Below the pieces are notes generated by a model. It was not told the origin of the DNA and did not search any database. It saw nothing but the letters and a program-made list of their open reading frames with translations. Position numbers and translations under genes: made by a program. From assembly GCF_019218745.1 (NCBI RefSeq), contig NZ_JAHUXA010000001.1, positions 806,001 to 870,000 of the forward strand: a stretch of 64,000 bases of DNA. Direction: 5' to 3'. The stretch's first letter is position 1, and each line of letters begins with the position of its first letter. Source of the DNA: Enterobacter sp. ENT03 (GTDB taxonomy: Bacteria > Pseudomonadota > Gammaproteobacteria > Enterobacterales > Enterobacteriaceae). Shown here piece after piece: positions 17,687 through 25,702 of the stretch.

Positions 17687-18445
17687 ATGAAGAATGATCG
17701 GTCACACCGGAAAGCCCTTTTCCGCCCTGCTTTTCCGCTGGCGGAAACCCTCGCGGTCACGTTATTGCTGCTGGCTTTTCCCGCATGCGCGGCGAAAACC
17801 GACAGCGCGCGCCAGCAAATCAACACGGGTGTGCTTAAACTTGCCGATCGGGCGGTAGAGGCGCAGGCCGCGCAGCGGCAGTGGCCCGATGTCCACTCCC
17901 ATTTCACGGTTTTCATGCCCGCCGCCGTCGCCAGCGCCGCCCCCTGCCCACAAACCCCCGTCTTTACCGCCAGCGCGAAAACGCTGCCACGGCTCGGCTA
18001 CAGCGTGCAGTGCCCCGCCGCCGGAGGCTGGCGCTTTACCGTCACCGTAAAAGCGGATGTATATGTGCCGGTGGTGATGCCCGCGCGGGATATTGAACGT
18101 GGCGAGGCGATCACCGCCGAGGCGCTGGTGCTGAAAAAATTCAATATCAGCAATCAGCGCGGCGACGTGGCGCTGAAAACAGATGAGGTGATCGGACTGA
18201 CTGCCCGCCGGACGTTGCGGGCGTATGCGCCGGTGAAAGCGAACGATGTGGTGCGTCCGTTGTGGGTGAAGCGGGATCAGGCGGTGACGCTGGTGTCGCG
18301 CAACGGGGAGATCAGTGCGCAGACCAGTGGGCTGGCGCTGAAAAACGGGCATCAGGGCGAGGTGATTAAGGTGCAGAATGCGAGCAGTCAGCGGGTGGTG
18401 AGTGCGACGGTGGAGGCACCAGGGGTGGTGGTGGCGGTGCAGTAG
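17687..18445 (+). CDS. flgA: Lateral flagellar P-ring assembly chaperone FlgA (LfgA)
   Basis: Periplasmic chaperone for P-ring assembly, 252 aa. A signal peptide spans about 1-34 (TLAVTLLLLAFPACAA). The C-terminal SAF/ChapFlgA domain (about 120-252) includes VPVVMPARDIERGEAITAEALV and LKNGHQGEVIKVQNASSQRVVSATVE. The frame is open 14 codons upstream, but the ATG at 17687 has GAAAGG upstream and gives a proper signal peptide. It is divergent from flgB, as in other flagellar systems, but is separated from flgM by an unusual 810-base gap. Confidence 0.93.
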   Translation: MKNDRSHRKALFRPAFPLAETLAVTLLLLAFPACAAKTDSARQQINTGVLKLADRAVEAQAAQRQWPDVHSHFTVFMPAAVASAAPCPQTPVFTASAKTLPRLGYSVQCPAAGGWRFTVTVKADVYVPVVMPARDIERGEAITAEALVLKKFNISNQRGDVALKTDEVIGLTARRTLRAYAPVKANDVVRPLWVKRDQAVTLVSRNGEISAQTSGLALKNGHQGEVIKVQNASSQRVVSATVEAPGVVVAVQ

Positions 18446-19255
18446 CATTGGTTTTTATTTGTGCGGTGGTAAGTTCCGTTCACTTTGGGTTTCGCGTCAG
18501 GCGTGACGCCACTGACGGTGAACGTGCTAAGGGAGCCGCCGCGGCCCCCTTAGCAATCCCCGCGGCCCCGCAAAGAAACCGGTGCTGCGCACTGCGCTCC
18601 CCTCCCGCCCGTCTGCCCGCGGTCGGCTCGATTCGGCCTCCTGCCTCATGTCGCCTCTGGCCGCCATCCATGGCGGCCAGCCCTTGTCATCCGGCCTCCG
18701 GCTCGCCGGTTTCAGCGGGGACTCAACCCCTCGCGTTAATTACGATGACGGTTTGTTACGACTGAGTGGCTTTAGTTTTTTATGAACTTACAGGAACCTG
18801 TGAGTGGTGTTTTTTTAGAAATCTGGAAGTGTGTGGGGGTCGGCTGAAAATCGCTGAGGCGTTCACTTACGGCCGGGGCAGCCCGCATGGATGCGGGCTG
18901 AGGGCGCGAGTTGCAGGGACGCTGCATCGCGCCCGACCCGAAGCCGGAAGGGATAAGCCGAAGGCACCGCGCAGCGGCGATTTTCTTGCCGGAAGCCCGG
19001 GGGTGCAGGGGGCGGCGGCGACTGGCCGCCCCCTGCGCGCTCTGTGCCCAGGAAGCTAACGTTATTCCGCAACGTTAATAAGAGCGCAACCCACCCGTTA
19101 CCAAACGAAATAGCCACAAGCGCGCAACCGCCTCAGAAAAAAATCCCCTCCCCCCATTTAAGTTTTCCCCGCTCCGCGCCGCTTTACACCAGTATCCAGG
19201 GCCATATACCGCCCGCCGTCAGGACAAAACCCTGCTTAATCAACGAGTAAAAACC
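18446..19255. other. Hairpin-rich, GC-rich 0.8-kb gap between flgA and flgM
   Basis: I see no convincing gene here. The segment 18480-19050 is strongly GC-rich and holds three perfect inverted repeats. A 9-bp stem lies at 18525-18533 with 18547-18555 (TGCTAAGGG/CCCTTAGCA). A 10-bp stem with a 4-base loop spans 18657-18680 (CTGGCCGCCA/TGGCGGCCAG). A 10-bp stem with a 2-base loop spans 18879-18900 (CAGCCCGCAT/ATGCGGGCTG). Open frames exist on both strands but are Arg/Pro/Gly/Ala-rich, as expected of unselected GC-rich DNA. After 19060 the sequence becomes ordinary and holds the flgM promoter. It may be a dispersed repeat or a mobile-element remnant. Confidence 0.6.
19157..19186 (+). promoter_or_regulatory. 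Candidate sigma-28 (LafS) promoter for flgM operon
   Basis: TTTAAGTTTT at 19157-19166 followed by GCCGCTTTA at 19178-19186 resembles the sigma-28 pattern TAAA-N15-GCCGATAA: the GCCG is intact and the spacing is right. A closely similar pair stands upstream of the flagellin gene. The leader to flgM would be about 65 bases. Confidence 0.6.
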
Positions 19256-19558
19256 ATGACCATCACCAACGAGTCAGGTATGAAAATCAGACAGCTGCCG
19301 CTGGCATCACGCCCCGCGACCACGCCGTCGCAAAAAAAAACCGCCGACACGGCGGCGAACAGGCTCACCGCCCTGTCAGATGCCGATGACATCACCCAGC
19401 AAGGCCTGCACACCGCGCAGTCCAGCCTTGACGGTGATGACAGCGACAGCGTCGATACCACGCACGTCGCGCAGATGCAGGCGCTGCTGGCCGCCGACGA
19501 TTTTACCGTTGACACCGACGCGCTGGCCGCCTCGATGCTGACCTTTTTCCAGTCGTAA
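19256..19558 (+). CDS. flgM: Lateral flagellar anti-sigma-28 factor FlgM (LfgM)
   Basis: A 100-aa anti-sigma factor expected to hold LafS inactive until the hook is complete, when it is exported. The N-terminal half is disordered and Thr/Ala-rich. The C-terminal half DTTHVAQMQALLAADDFTVDTDALAASMLTFFQ carries the sigma-binding helices of the FlgM family. An alternative ATG at 19280 (MKIRQLP) exists but has its Shine-Dalgarno-like AGG too close. It is followed by flgN after 11 bases. Sequence similarity to primary FlgM is low, so the call rests on helix pattern, size and position. Confidence 0.85.
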   Translation: MTITNESGMKIRQLPLASRPATTPSQKKTADTAANRLTALSDADDITQQGLHTAQSSLDGDDSDSVDTTHVAQMQALLAADDFTVDTDALAASMLTFFQS

Positions 19559-19569
19559 GAGACACGCCC

Positions 19570-19998
19570 ATGAGCACCCGACTTGAGCAGGTCAAAAACC
19601 TGCTGCGCGGCATTCGCCAGGATGAAGAAGATTACCGCCAGCTGCGCGCGCAGCTCGACGCCCAGCGGCTGTGCATGATCCGCCGCGACAGCGACGCCCT
19701 GCTCGCCGTCAACGACAGCATCCACCAGCGCTATCAGCGCCTGAGCGACAGCGCCCGCGCGCGCCGCGAGACGCTGATCAACCTTGGCGTCACCGCCGAT
19801 CGCGACGGTATCGCCCAGGTGTTCAGCTGGCTGCCTGCCTTACAGAAAACCGCGGCGCAACACAGCTGGCAACAACTGGAGCGCCAGGCCACCTCCTGTC
19901 AGGCCTGTAACGAAAAAAACGGCGAACTGCTCACCATGCAGTACGAATTTGTCCAGACCTTCCTCGGCACCGGCCCCGATTTTATCTACCGGGGCTAG
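19570..19998 (+). CDS. flgN: Lateral flagellar export chaperone FlgN (LfgN)
   Basis: A 142-aa all-helical cytoplasmic chaperone for FlgK and FlgL. The sequence is rich in Arg/Gln/Leu with long predicted helices (RLEQVKNLLRGIRQDEEDYR; ALLAVNDSIHQRYQRLSDSA) and ends in a segment with NGELLTMQYEFVQTFLG, a typical substrate-binding end of FlgN. It begins 11 bases after flgM and is followed by the fliB-like gene after 20 bases. Confidence 0.88.
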   Translation: MSTRLEQVKNLLRGIRQDEEDYRQLRAQLDAQRLCMIRRDSDALLAVNDSIHQRYQRLSDSARARRETLINLGVTADRDGIAQVFSWLPALQKTAAQHSWQQLERQATSCQACNEKNGELLTMQYEFVQTFLGTGPDFIYRG

Positions 19999-20018
19999 CT
20001 ACAGCGTAAGAGAACCTT

Positions 20019-20963
20019 ATGAGCAAGATTGAGTGTTACGAACCGGCGTTTATCCGCCACTACCAGGCGCAGCATCCTGCCGCCATCCGCCAGCCGCTGG
20101 TGATCAACTGGCAGCATGAAGTGCGCTGTAGCCTGCTGTTAGACGATCCCGCGTGCTGCGAAGCGGTGCTCGGCTCGCCGGAAGCGTTCGTCTTGCAGGT
20201 CAAAATGATCGAGGCGGTGCCGGACGTGGCGGCGCTGCCGGAAGAGGTGCAGGTGCTCAATCAGGCGGCGCTGGACATTGTCACCCTGCCGGATCTGAGC
20301 ATTGACCTGCGCCTCTACGCCCTTGGCGTGATGCTCTCTTACGCGCAAAAACTGCCCGCCGGCAGTGAAGATACGCTGGAAACGCTGAAATCCCTGCCGC
20401 AGACGCTGGCCGGCTACGCCGCCAACGGGACGTTGCAGCAGATGTTTGCCCAGTTGCCGGAGGTGAGCGGGCCGCAACGCCAGCTGATCGTCGGGCTGGG
20501 GCGTCTGCCGTTCGACTGGGATCGCCTTATCGACTGCACGCGCAAAATGAGCCTGCCGTTGCAGCTCAGCCTGCTGGCGCTGGCAGACAGCAACAGCGAG
20601 GCATTGATGCAGCAACAGTTGCTGGATGTGTGGACCAGCAAAGGCCAGCAGGCGTTTGCCGGGCAGCCGTGGATGTGGACCAACTATCTGGTTTACCGCC
20701 TCTATCACGAGACGTTCCCGCGCCATGAACAGCACGACATGCAGACCTGCTATCTGCAACTGGTGAGCGACTATTTCCTGCTGCGTTCGCTGTTCAGCCT
20801 GTGGCTGATGGACGGCTCGCCCCTCAGCCATACGCAGGCCATCAGTCTGTTCAGCGTGTTTGAAGCCTGGCGTATTGATCCGGCAAACGCCGCAGCGCGC
20901 GAGGCGCTGCTGCCCTCAGGCCAGGATCCTTTGCTGTCGGCGATCGCGCTGCTGGTGGGCTGA
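20019..20963 (+). CDS. FliB-like protein (lysine N-methylase family) lacking the cysteine cluster; LafV-like position
   Basis: A 314-aa protein whose C-terminal two thirds align with Salmonella FliB, the flagellin lysine N-methylase (about 400 aa). Matching blocks are EVRCSLLLDDPACCEAVLGSPEAF, LYALGVMLSYAQKL, AFAGQPWMWTNYLVYRLYHE and CYLQLVSDYFLLRSLFSLW. The N-terminus keeps EPAFIRHY. The stretch of roughly 90 residues that follows in FliB, with its closely spaced cysteines (a likely metal or Fe-S site), is missing. Only scattered cysteines remain (C6, C37, C46, C47). The reading frame is intact and sits between flgN and a glycosyltransferase in a flagellar operon. It may have a changed function or be catalytically dead. 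Confidence 0.7.
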   Translation: MSKIECYEPAFIRHYQAQHPAAIRQPLVINWQHEVRCSLLLDDPACCEAVLGSPEAFVLQVKMIEAVPDVAALPEEVQVLNQAALDIVTLPDLSIDLRLYALGVMLSYAQKLPAGSEDTLETLKSLPQTLAGYAANGTLQQMFAQLPEVSGPQRQLIVGLGRLPFDWDRLIDCTRKMSLPLQLSLLALADSNSEALMQQQLLDVWTSKGQQAFAGQPWMWTNYLVYRLYHETFPRHEQHDMQTCYLQLVSDYFLLRSLFSLWLMDGSPLSHTQAISLFSVFEAWRIDPANAAAREALLPSGQDPLLSAIALLVG

Positions 20964-20970
20964 GGTCGTG

Positions 20971-23526
20971 ATGTCGAACCACAAACCGAGCCTTATCACT
21001 ACGCTGCTCAACAACGCCGCCCCCCGTGCGGGGCGCGAGAAACCTTTTGTCAGCGTGGTGACGCCCACCTGGAACCGTGGGGCGTTTCTGCCTTATCTGC
21101 TGTATATGTTTCGCTATCAGGATTACCCGGCAGATCGGCGTGAGCTGATCATTCTGGATGACTCCGAAAACAGCCATCTCGCCATTATTAATACCCTGAC
21201 GCACCAGGATCCGGAACGCTTTAACATCCGCTATATCCATCATCCTGAGCGGCTGGCGCTGGGCAAAAAACGCAATATGCTCAATGAACTGGCGCGCGGG
21301 GAATACATTGTCTGCATGGATGACGATGATTTTTATCCGGCGGATAAGCTGTCGTATACCGTAGAGATGATGCAGCGCCACGGCGCGCTGATTTCCGGCT
21401 CCGATCAGATCCCCATCTGGTACAGCCACATCAACCGCATCTTTAAAACCCACGCTTTCGGCGAGCAGCATATCCTTAACGGCACGTTCGCCTGGCACCG
21501 TAACTACCTGAAAAAACACCGTTACGACGATACCTGCAACCTCGGCGAAGAGCAGGCGTTTACCGATAATTTCACCGTCAGGCCGTTGCAGCTGCCGTGC
21601 GAACGCACCATTTTGTGTATTTCCCACAGCCACAACACCTTCGATAAAGATTTTATCCTCGGCAGCAACCAGCCGGTCGCACAGACGCTGGAAGCGGTGG
21701 TCAGCGATCCGCTGCTGCTGGCGTGGTATCAGAGCCTGCACAACGCCACCGCCAGCCAGCCGGTGCAGTGGCAGCAGGTGGATAAAATCGTGGTCATCAA
21801 CCGCGATGCCCGCCCCGACCGCTGGCAGCAGATGCAACAGGAGCTGGCGGCGTTACAGGTTCCGGTCGAAAAAATCGTGCGCGTTGCCGCCTGCGAAGAC
21901 GACACGCCCGCGCTGGGCCGGACACGCTCGCATCAGCGGGTGTTACAGATGGCGCAGGATCAGGGCTGGGAAAATATGCTGGTGCTGGAAGATGACGCTG
22001 TACTGCTCAAGCAGGAAAAACACGTCAGCGGGTTTAACGCGCTGCTGGCCGGGCTTGCGCATATCGCCTGGGAAGTGGTGCTGCTCGGCGCGCAGGTCAG
22101 ACACGGGCAGCCGATGAAAAGCCTGCCGGGAATAATCCGCGCTGGCGACAGCGAAAAAGTCTGCGCGTATCTGGTTAACCGCCCCTATTACCCGGCGCTG
22201 CTCGCCCGGCTGCGCGAGGATCCTTCCATTGAACTGGAAGCACGCTGGCAGCCGTTGCAGGCACGCGGAAAGTGGCTTTCCTTTTATCCGTGCATCAGCT
22301 ATCAGCGTCCTGGTTTTAGCGACATTGAGCAGCAGGAAACCGACCACATTCGCTTCTATTTCAACAAAGTGGGCACAAATCACGTGGCGGAAAAACGTAA
22401 AGCGCAACAGCCGCCGCTGGCGAACCGGCTCGAAAAAACCATCGGCTTTTTTATGGAAACCGCCTTCCATTATCAGCTTTACCAACCGATGATTACCCCG
22501 CTGCTGGAAGCCGGTTACCGCTGCGATCTGCTGATTAGCGATCAGGTGCCGGATGCCCTGCTTGAGGAAATGTGCCAACTGCTGGCGACGCTGGATGAGC
22601 CGCGTCTGAGCGGCAGCCGCCTGAGTGAAGCGAAAAATCGCCAACAGCAGTATGCCTGTCTGGTCAGCCCTTATTACACGCCCATGCTGAACTCGCTGGC
22701 AAAAGTCCAGGTCCGGGCGATGTATGGCCTGGCAAAAGAGTCGTGGAATCATGCATGGTGGAACGCTTTTTATCACACCATTCTCTGCTTCAGCCATCAC
22801 AGCCAGCAGGCGCTGGACATCGGTGGCAGTGCAACGGTGGTCGGGAATCCGCGCTTCGATAAATGGCATCGGGGAGAGGTCGATGTTGCCGGGCTGGAGA
22901 GCCTGCGACTGGATGCGAGAAAACCGACGCTGCTGTATGCCCCCACGTTTGGGGCGCTAAGCTCGATCCCACACTGGGCGGCAGCGCTGTCACGTCTGAG
23001 CCGCGAGTACAACCTGGTCGTGAAGTTGCATCATGGTACGCAACACCACGCCGAAGAAGCGCCGATGCTGGCGCTACTTGAACATCATTTCAAAAAACGG
23101 GTGACCCGCCACGATTTAACCCTGCCGCTGCTCCAGTGTGCCGACTACGTGCTGACCGATAATAGCGGTTTTGTCTTCGACGCCATCCACGCCGGGAAGC
23201 GGGTCATTTTGCTCGACTGGGAGGGGATGGACGAACTGCTCATTCAGGACGCTACCTACAGTAATCCGCACAGCGCCGAGCAACAAATTCGCTCGCTGTT
23301 GCCAACCGCCCGCGATATGGCACAGTTGCGACAGCGACTGTCTGCACAGGACGACTGGTCAACGCGGGACGCGGCGCTGGCTGAGGTTCGCCATCATTAT
23401 TGCGATCCGTTCCAGGATGGCCTTGCCGGACAACGCGCCGCCGAGTGTCTGATGGCCGCCGTTGATACGCCTGCTGATCCGCACGCCAACAGCCTGTTGC
23501 ACAGTCTACAAAAGAAACTGTTCTGA
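20971..23526 (+). CDS. Three-domain glycosyltransferase: GT2 - GT25 - TagF/TagB-like glycerophosphotransferase
   Basis: An 851-aa protein with three catalytic-type domains. Residues about 26-235 are a GT2 fold (FVSVVTPTWNRGAFLPYLL at 26-44; DDDD at 117-120). Residues about 270-450 are a GT25 (LPS-type) domain: DKIVVINRDARPDRW, ALGRTRSHQRVL and LEDD at 339-342. Residues about 485-830 match CDP-glycerol glycerophosphotransferases: VGNPRFDKW (624-632), PTLLYAPTFG (652-661), VVKLHHG (683-689) and ADYVLTDNSGFVFDAIHAGK (724-743). No signal or membrane segment is seen, so it should act in the cytoplasm. The start ATG at 20971 has GAGG 6 bases upstream; an upstream in-frame extension lies inside the previous gene. 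It ends the flgM-flgN-fliB-like operon and is followed by a strong terminator. Flagellin glycan synthesis is inferred. Confidence 0.85.
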   Translation: MSNHKPSLITTLLNNAAPRAGREKPFVSVVTPTWNRGAFLPYLLYMFRYQDYPADRRELIILDDSENSHLAIINTLTHQDPERFNIRYIHHPERLALGKKRNMLNELARGEYIVCMDDDDFYPADKLSYTVEMMQRHGALISGSDQIPIWYSHINRIFKTHAFGEQHILNGTFAWHRNYLKKHRYDDTCNLGEEQAFTDNFTVRPLQLPCERTILCISHSHNTFDKDFILGSNQPVAQTLEAVVSDPLLLAWYQSLHNATASQPVQWQQVDKIVVINRDARPDRWQQMQQELAALQVPVEKIVRVAACEDDTPALGRTRSHQRVLQMAQDQGWENMLVLEDDAVLLKQEKHVSGFNALLAGLAHIAWEVVLLGAQVRHGQPMKSLPGIIRAGDSEKVCAYLVNRPYYPALLARLREDPSIELEARWQPLQARGKWLSFYPCISYQRPGFSDIEQQETDHIRFYFNKVGTNHVAEKRKAQQPPLANRLEKTIGFFMETAFHYQLYQPMITPLLEAGYRCDLLISDQVPDALLEEMCQLLATLDEPRLSGSRLSEAKNRQQQYACLVSPYYTPMLNSLAKVQVRAMYGLAKESWNHAWWNAFYHTILCFSHHSQQALDIGGSATVVGNPRFDKWHRGEVDVAGLESLRLDARKPTLLYAPTFGALSSIPHWAAALSRLSREYNLVVKLHHGTQHHAEEAPMLALLEHHFKKRVTRHDLTLPLLQCADYVLTDNSGFVFDAIHAGKRVILLDWEGMDELLIQDATYSNPHSAEQQIRSLLPTARDMAQLRQRLSAQDDWSTRDAALAEVRHHYCDPFQDGLAGQRAAECLMAAVDTPADPHANSLLHSLQKKLF

Positions 23527-23531
23527 GAATG

Positions 23532-23561
23532 CCGGGCGGCAATGCGCGCCCGGTTTTTTTT
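23532..23561 (+). terminator. Intrinsic terminator after the flgM operon
   Basis: The 7-bp GC stem CCGGGCG (23532-23538) pairs with CGCCCGG (23547-23553) and is followed by eight T residues. It ends the forward transcript just before the convergent GT80-GT9 gene. Confidence 0.9.
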
Positions 23562-23566
23562 CGGCG

Positions 23567-25702
23567 TTATTGCGCCGCCAGGAAGGTTTGTATCCGTGCA
23601 AACACCGTTGCGGCGGATAAGGTTTGCAGGCAGTGATAGGGTGATGACGCCGGACACCAGTTGGCGAAATAGTCGCTGGTGATCAAGGGCATCGGGCGGT
23701 GCAGTTTGTCATGGTAAAAATCCACGTCCTGAATATATTGCCCGCAACCGGCATAGTCACAGTCCAGATTGATACCCAGCGCCTTCCACCCCGCTTCCCC
23801 GTGCCGGTAAGGCAAACGGTATGCCGCCTTGATTTGCGAATAGAGGCCGCAAATGGCAATGTCCGTTGCGCCAGCCAGCGCGATCGGCCCGGAGTCGCAG
23901 GAAACCAGCAGGTGGCTTTGGCGCATCAGGTACAGCGTTTCCATCACCGTAAACGTATCAACCGCATTGATAATCCCCGGCGTGGAAAGCGAAAACATCC
24001 CATAGTGATGTTTATTGGTGCCGTGCCCGATCACCACCACCGCCCATCCTTGCGCGATAAACCGCGCGGCTAAATCGGACCATGCCGCTGCTGTCCAGCG
24101 GCGGTTCGCCGCCCCACGGTTAGGATGCAGCAAGACGATCTTCTGCCCCGTTAGCTGATGCCTGCGCAAAAATTTATCCACGGCGTGACCATCGGCCTTG
24201 TTACTGGTCAGCTCGATATTTTTATGCGCAGCGGGCGCAGCAAGCGCAAACTCGCGTAAAAAAGCATCGGTCATATGCAGGGGATCGATAATATTTTTCC
24301 AGTCGGAAAAGTCGTGCGCCCTGCCCCACTCCAGCGCAACCGCGATCTGTTGCTGATCGGTGCTGGTCAGGGTTTCGATACTTAACACCTCATCCACCCA
24401 CGGGCAGCGGCGGGCAATATCACGGTAAATATCATGTACCACCAGGGTAACAAACTGTGGCTGATGCTGTTTGAGGGCTTTGATTGCGCCGAGCGCATAC
24501 AGCATGTCGCCCATAGACGCACTGGAATAGATAATGCGTTTACCGACGGCTTTTCTGGATTCGCCAAGAAACAGAATATCGCGCGGGTTGATCCTCAGGC
24601 TGTCGGCGATAAGCGCAACATAGTCGCGGGTTTGCGGGTGCGTGTCGTCTTCATTGAGCAATAAGAAGGGCACCTGTTTGTGGCGTAACGTCAGAAAAGA
24701 GACGCCGAAGCTCCCGGCGATCTGCTGCGGCAACAGGCCCAGGGACTCCAGAAACTCCACCGGAATATCCTCCGGGATCGTCGTCACCTCCTCCCCCAGA
24801 GCGGCGGCGATCTGCGCGTTATAGAGGCGGTTTTCCGGATGCCCTTTAAAGAGGATCAACGCCGGGGGCGGTAATTTCCCGGCGGCTTTCAGCTCGCTAA
24901 TTTTTCGCAGTAGCGCCCGCTGGTGCAGCTCACTAAAGCAGCGGGGATAGCGGAAGGTCCCTAAAAACAGCAGCGCCTGCGGATGCTGTGCCAGCGGCGT
25001 GAGCCTGTCGCGCAGCGTCTCAGGCAGGGCAACAAGCTTTTGATAAAATGCAAACTGTCCGGCGTTGAGCCGGTCACTCACCTGGAAACGCATGGCGACG
25101 CAATGGCGCGCCACATTGGGGAACAGGCGATAAAACAGCGCGGGCGTCAGCGCCGGGCAAAGCAGATGCCAGGTGGTTGCCACCACCTCAGACCACAGAT
25201 AGTTGAGAAACAGGTTCCCGCGCTGTGGCGTAATACTGTTCACCGGGGTCGTCAGCGTGTCGATAAGCATGGCCCGCATCGCATGTTTATCTTTTTGCAG
25301 GGTGTCATAAGGCTGTCCGACCAGGCGGCGTCGCTCCATGATGCCGGTTAAGCCGTCGTCCCAGAGATGCAGTTTTACCCGCGCTACATCGATGTGCTTA
25401 ACCAGCTGACACAGTAGCGGTAAAACGATCTCCCCGGAGCGAAAGAGATTACTGTGGATCTCTATCCCTTCAGGTTGCAGGCGGGCGATAAACTGACCTA
25501 TTTTTTCGATTTTTTGCGGCAGATTCAGGTTAACGCCCTTTGAAAAAAGCGTCTGAAAAGGCTGCAACGCCGCCCCGTCCAGCGTCATCCGCTCAAACAT
25601 AATGATCTTAAAGGTGTCGGCGTGATCAAAGCAGGCGGCATAGTCTGCAAGCTGGTTAGTCAGCGGCAGCGACGCAGGTTCGATATAGATTTTTATTTTC
25701 AT
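23567..25702 (-). CDS. GT80 (sialyltransferase-like) - GT9 (heptosyltransferase-like) fusion protein
   Basis: A 711-aa cytoplasmic protein with two glycosyltransferase halves. Residues 1-375 resemble GT80 enzymes such as Pasteurella sialyltransferase PmST1. IYIEPASLPLTNQLADY (5-21) matches the start of that fold. WDDG (114-117) carries the catalytic aspartate, FKGHP (285-289) the catalytic histidine, and TIPEDIPVEFLESLGLLPQQIAG (308-330) is strongly similar. The serine pair that binds the CMP phosphate in PmST1 is replaced by Gly-Val in SFGVSF, suggesting another donor. Residues about 387-711 are a GT9 fold: RIIYSSASMGDMLYALGAIKAL, HPNRGAANRRWTAAAW and SCDSGPIALAGAT. It overlaps the upstream pyruvyltransferase-like gene by 4 bases and ends the fliE-fliJ-tagD operon. 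Confidence 0.8.
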   Translation of the reverse strand: MKIKIYIEPASLPLTNQLADYAACFDHADTFKIIMFERMTLDGAALQPFQTLFSKGVNLNLPQKIEKIGQFIARLQPEGIEIHSNLFRSGEIVLPLLCQLVKHIDVARVKLHLWDDGLTGIMERRRLVGQPYDTLQKDKHAMRAMLIDTLTTPVNSITPQRGNLFLNYLWSEVVATTWHLLCPALTPALFYRLFPNVARHCVAMRFQVSDRLNAGQFAFYQKLVALPETLRDRLTPLAQHPQALLFLGTFRYPRCFSELHQRALLRKISELKAAGKLPPPALILFKGHPENRLYNAQIAAALGEEVTTIPEDIPVEFLESLGLLPQQIAGSFGVSFLTLRHKQVPFLLLNEDDTHPQTRDYVALIADSLRINPRDILFLGESRKAVGKRIIYSSASMGDMLYALGAIKALKQHQPQFVTLVVHDIYRDIARRCPWVDEVLSIETLTSTDQQQIAVALEWGRAHDFSDWKNIIDPLHMTDAFLREFALAAPAAHKNIELTSNKADGHAVDKFLRRHQLTGQKIVLLHPNRGAANRRWTAAAWSDLAARFIAQGWAVVVIGHGTNKHHYGMFSLSTPGIINAVDTFTVMETLYLMRQSHLLVSCDSGPIALAGATDIAICGLYSQIKAAYRLPYRHGEAGWKALGINLDCDYAGCGQYIQDVDFYHDKLHRPMPLITSDYFANWCPASSPYHCLQTLSAATVFARIQTFLAAQ

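Noticed and set aside
18448-19117. Several 63-105-codon frames in the GC-rich flgA-flgM gap
   Set aside because: They occur on both strands, overlap one another, are Arg/Pro/Gly-rich and run through perfect hairpins. They look like random open frames in GC-rich DNA, although a gene remnant cannot be excluded.
20851-22869. Reverse frames of about 310-330 codons opposite the three-domain glycosyltransferase
   Set aside because: Antisense shadows of a protein with three intact catalytic signatures; no ribosome binding sites or domains.
23532-23566. Bidirectional terminator between the convergent glycosyltransferase genes
   Set aside because: The T run exists only on the forward strand; the reverse transcript would lack a U tract.
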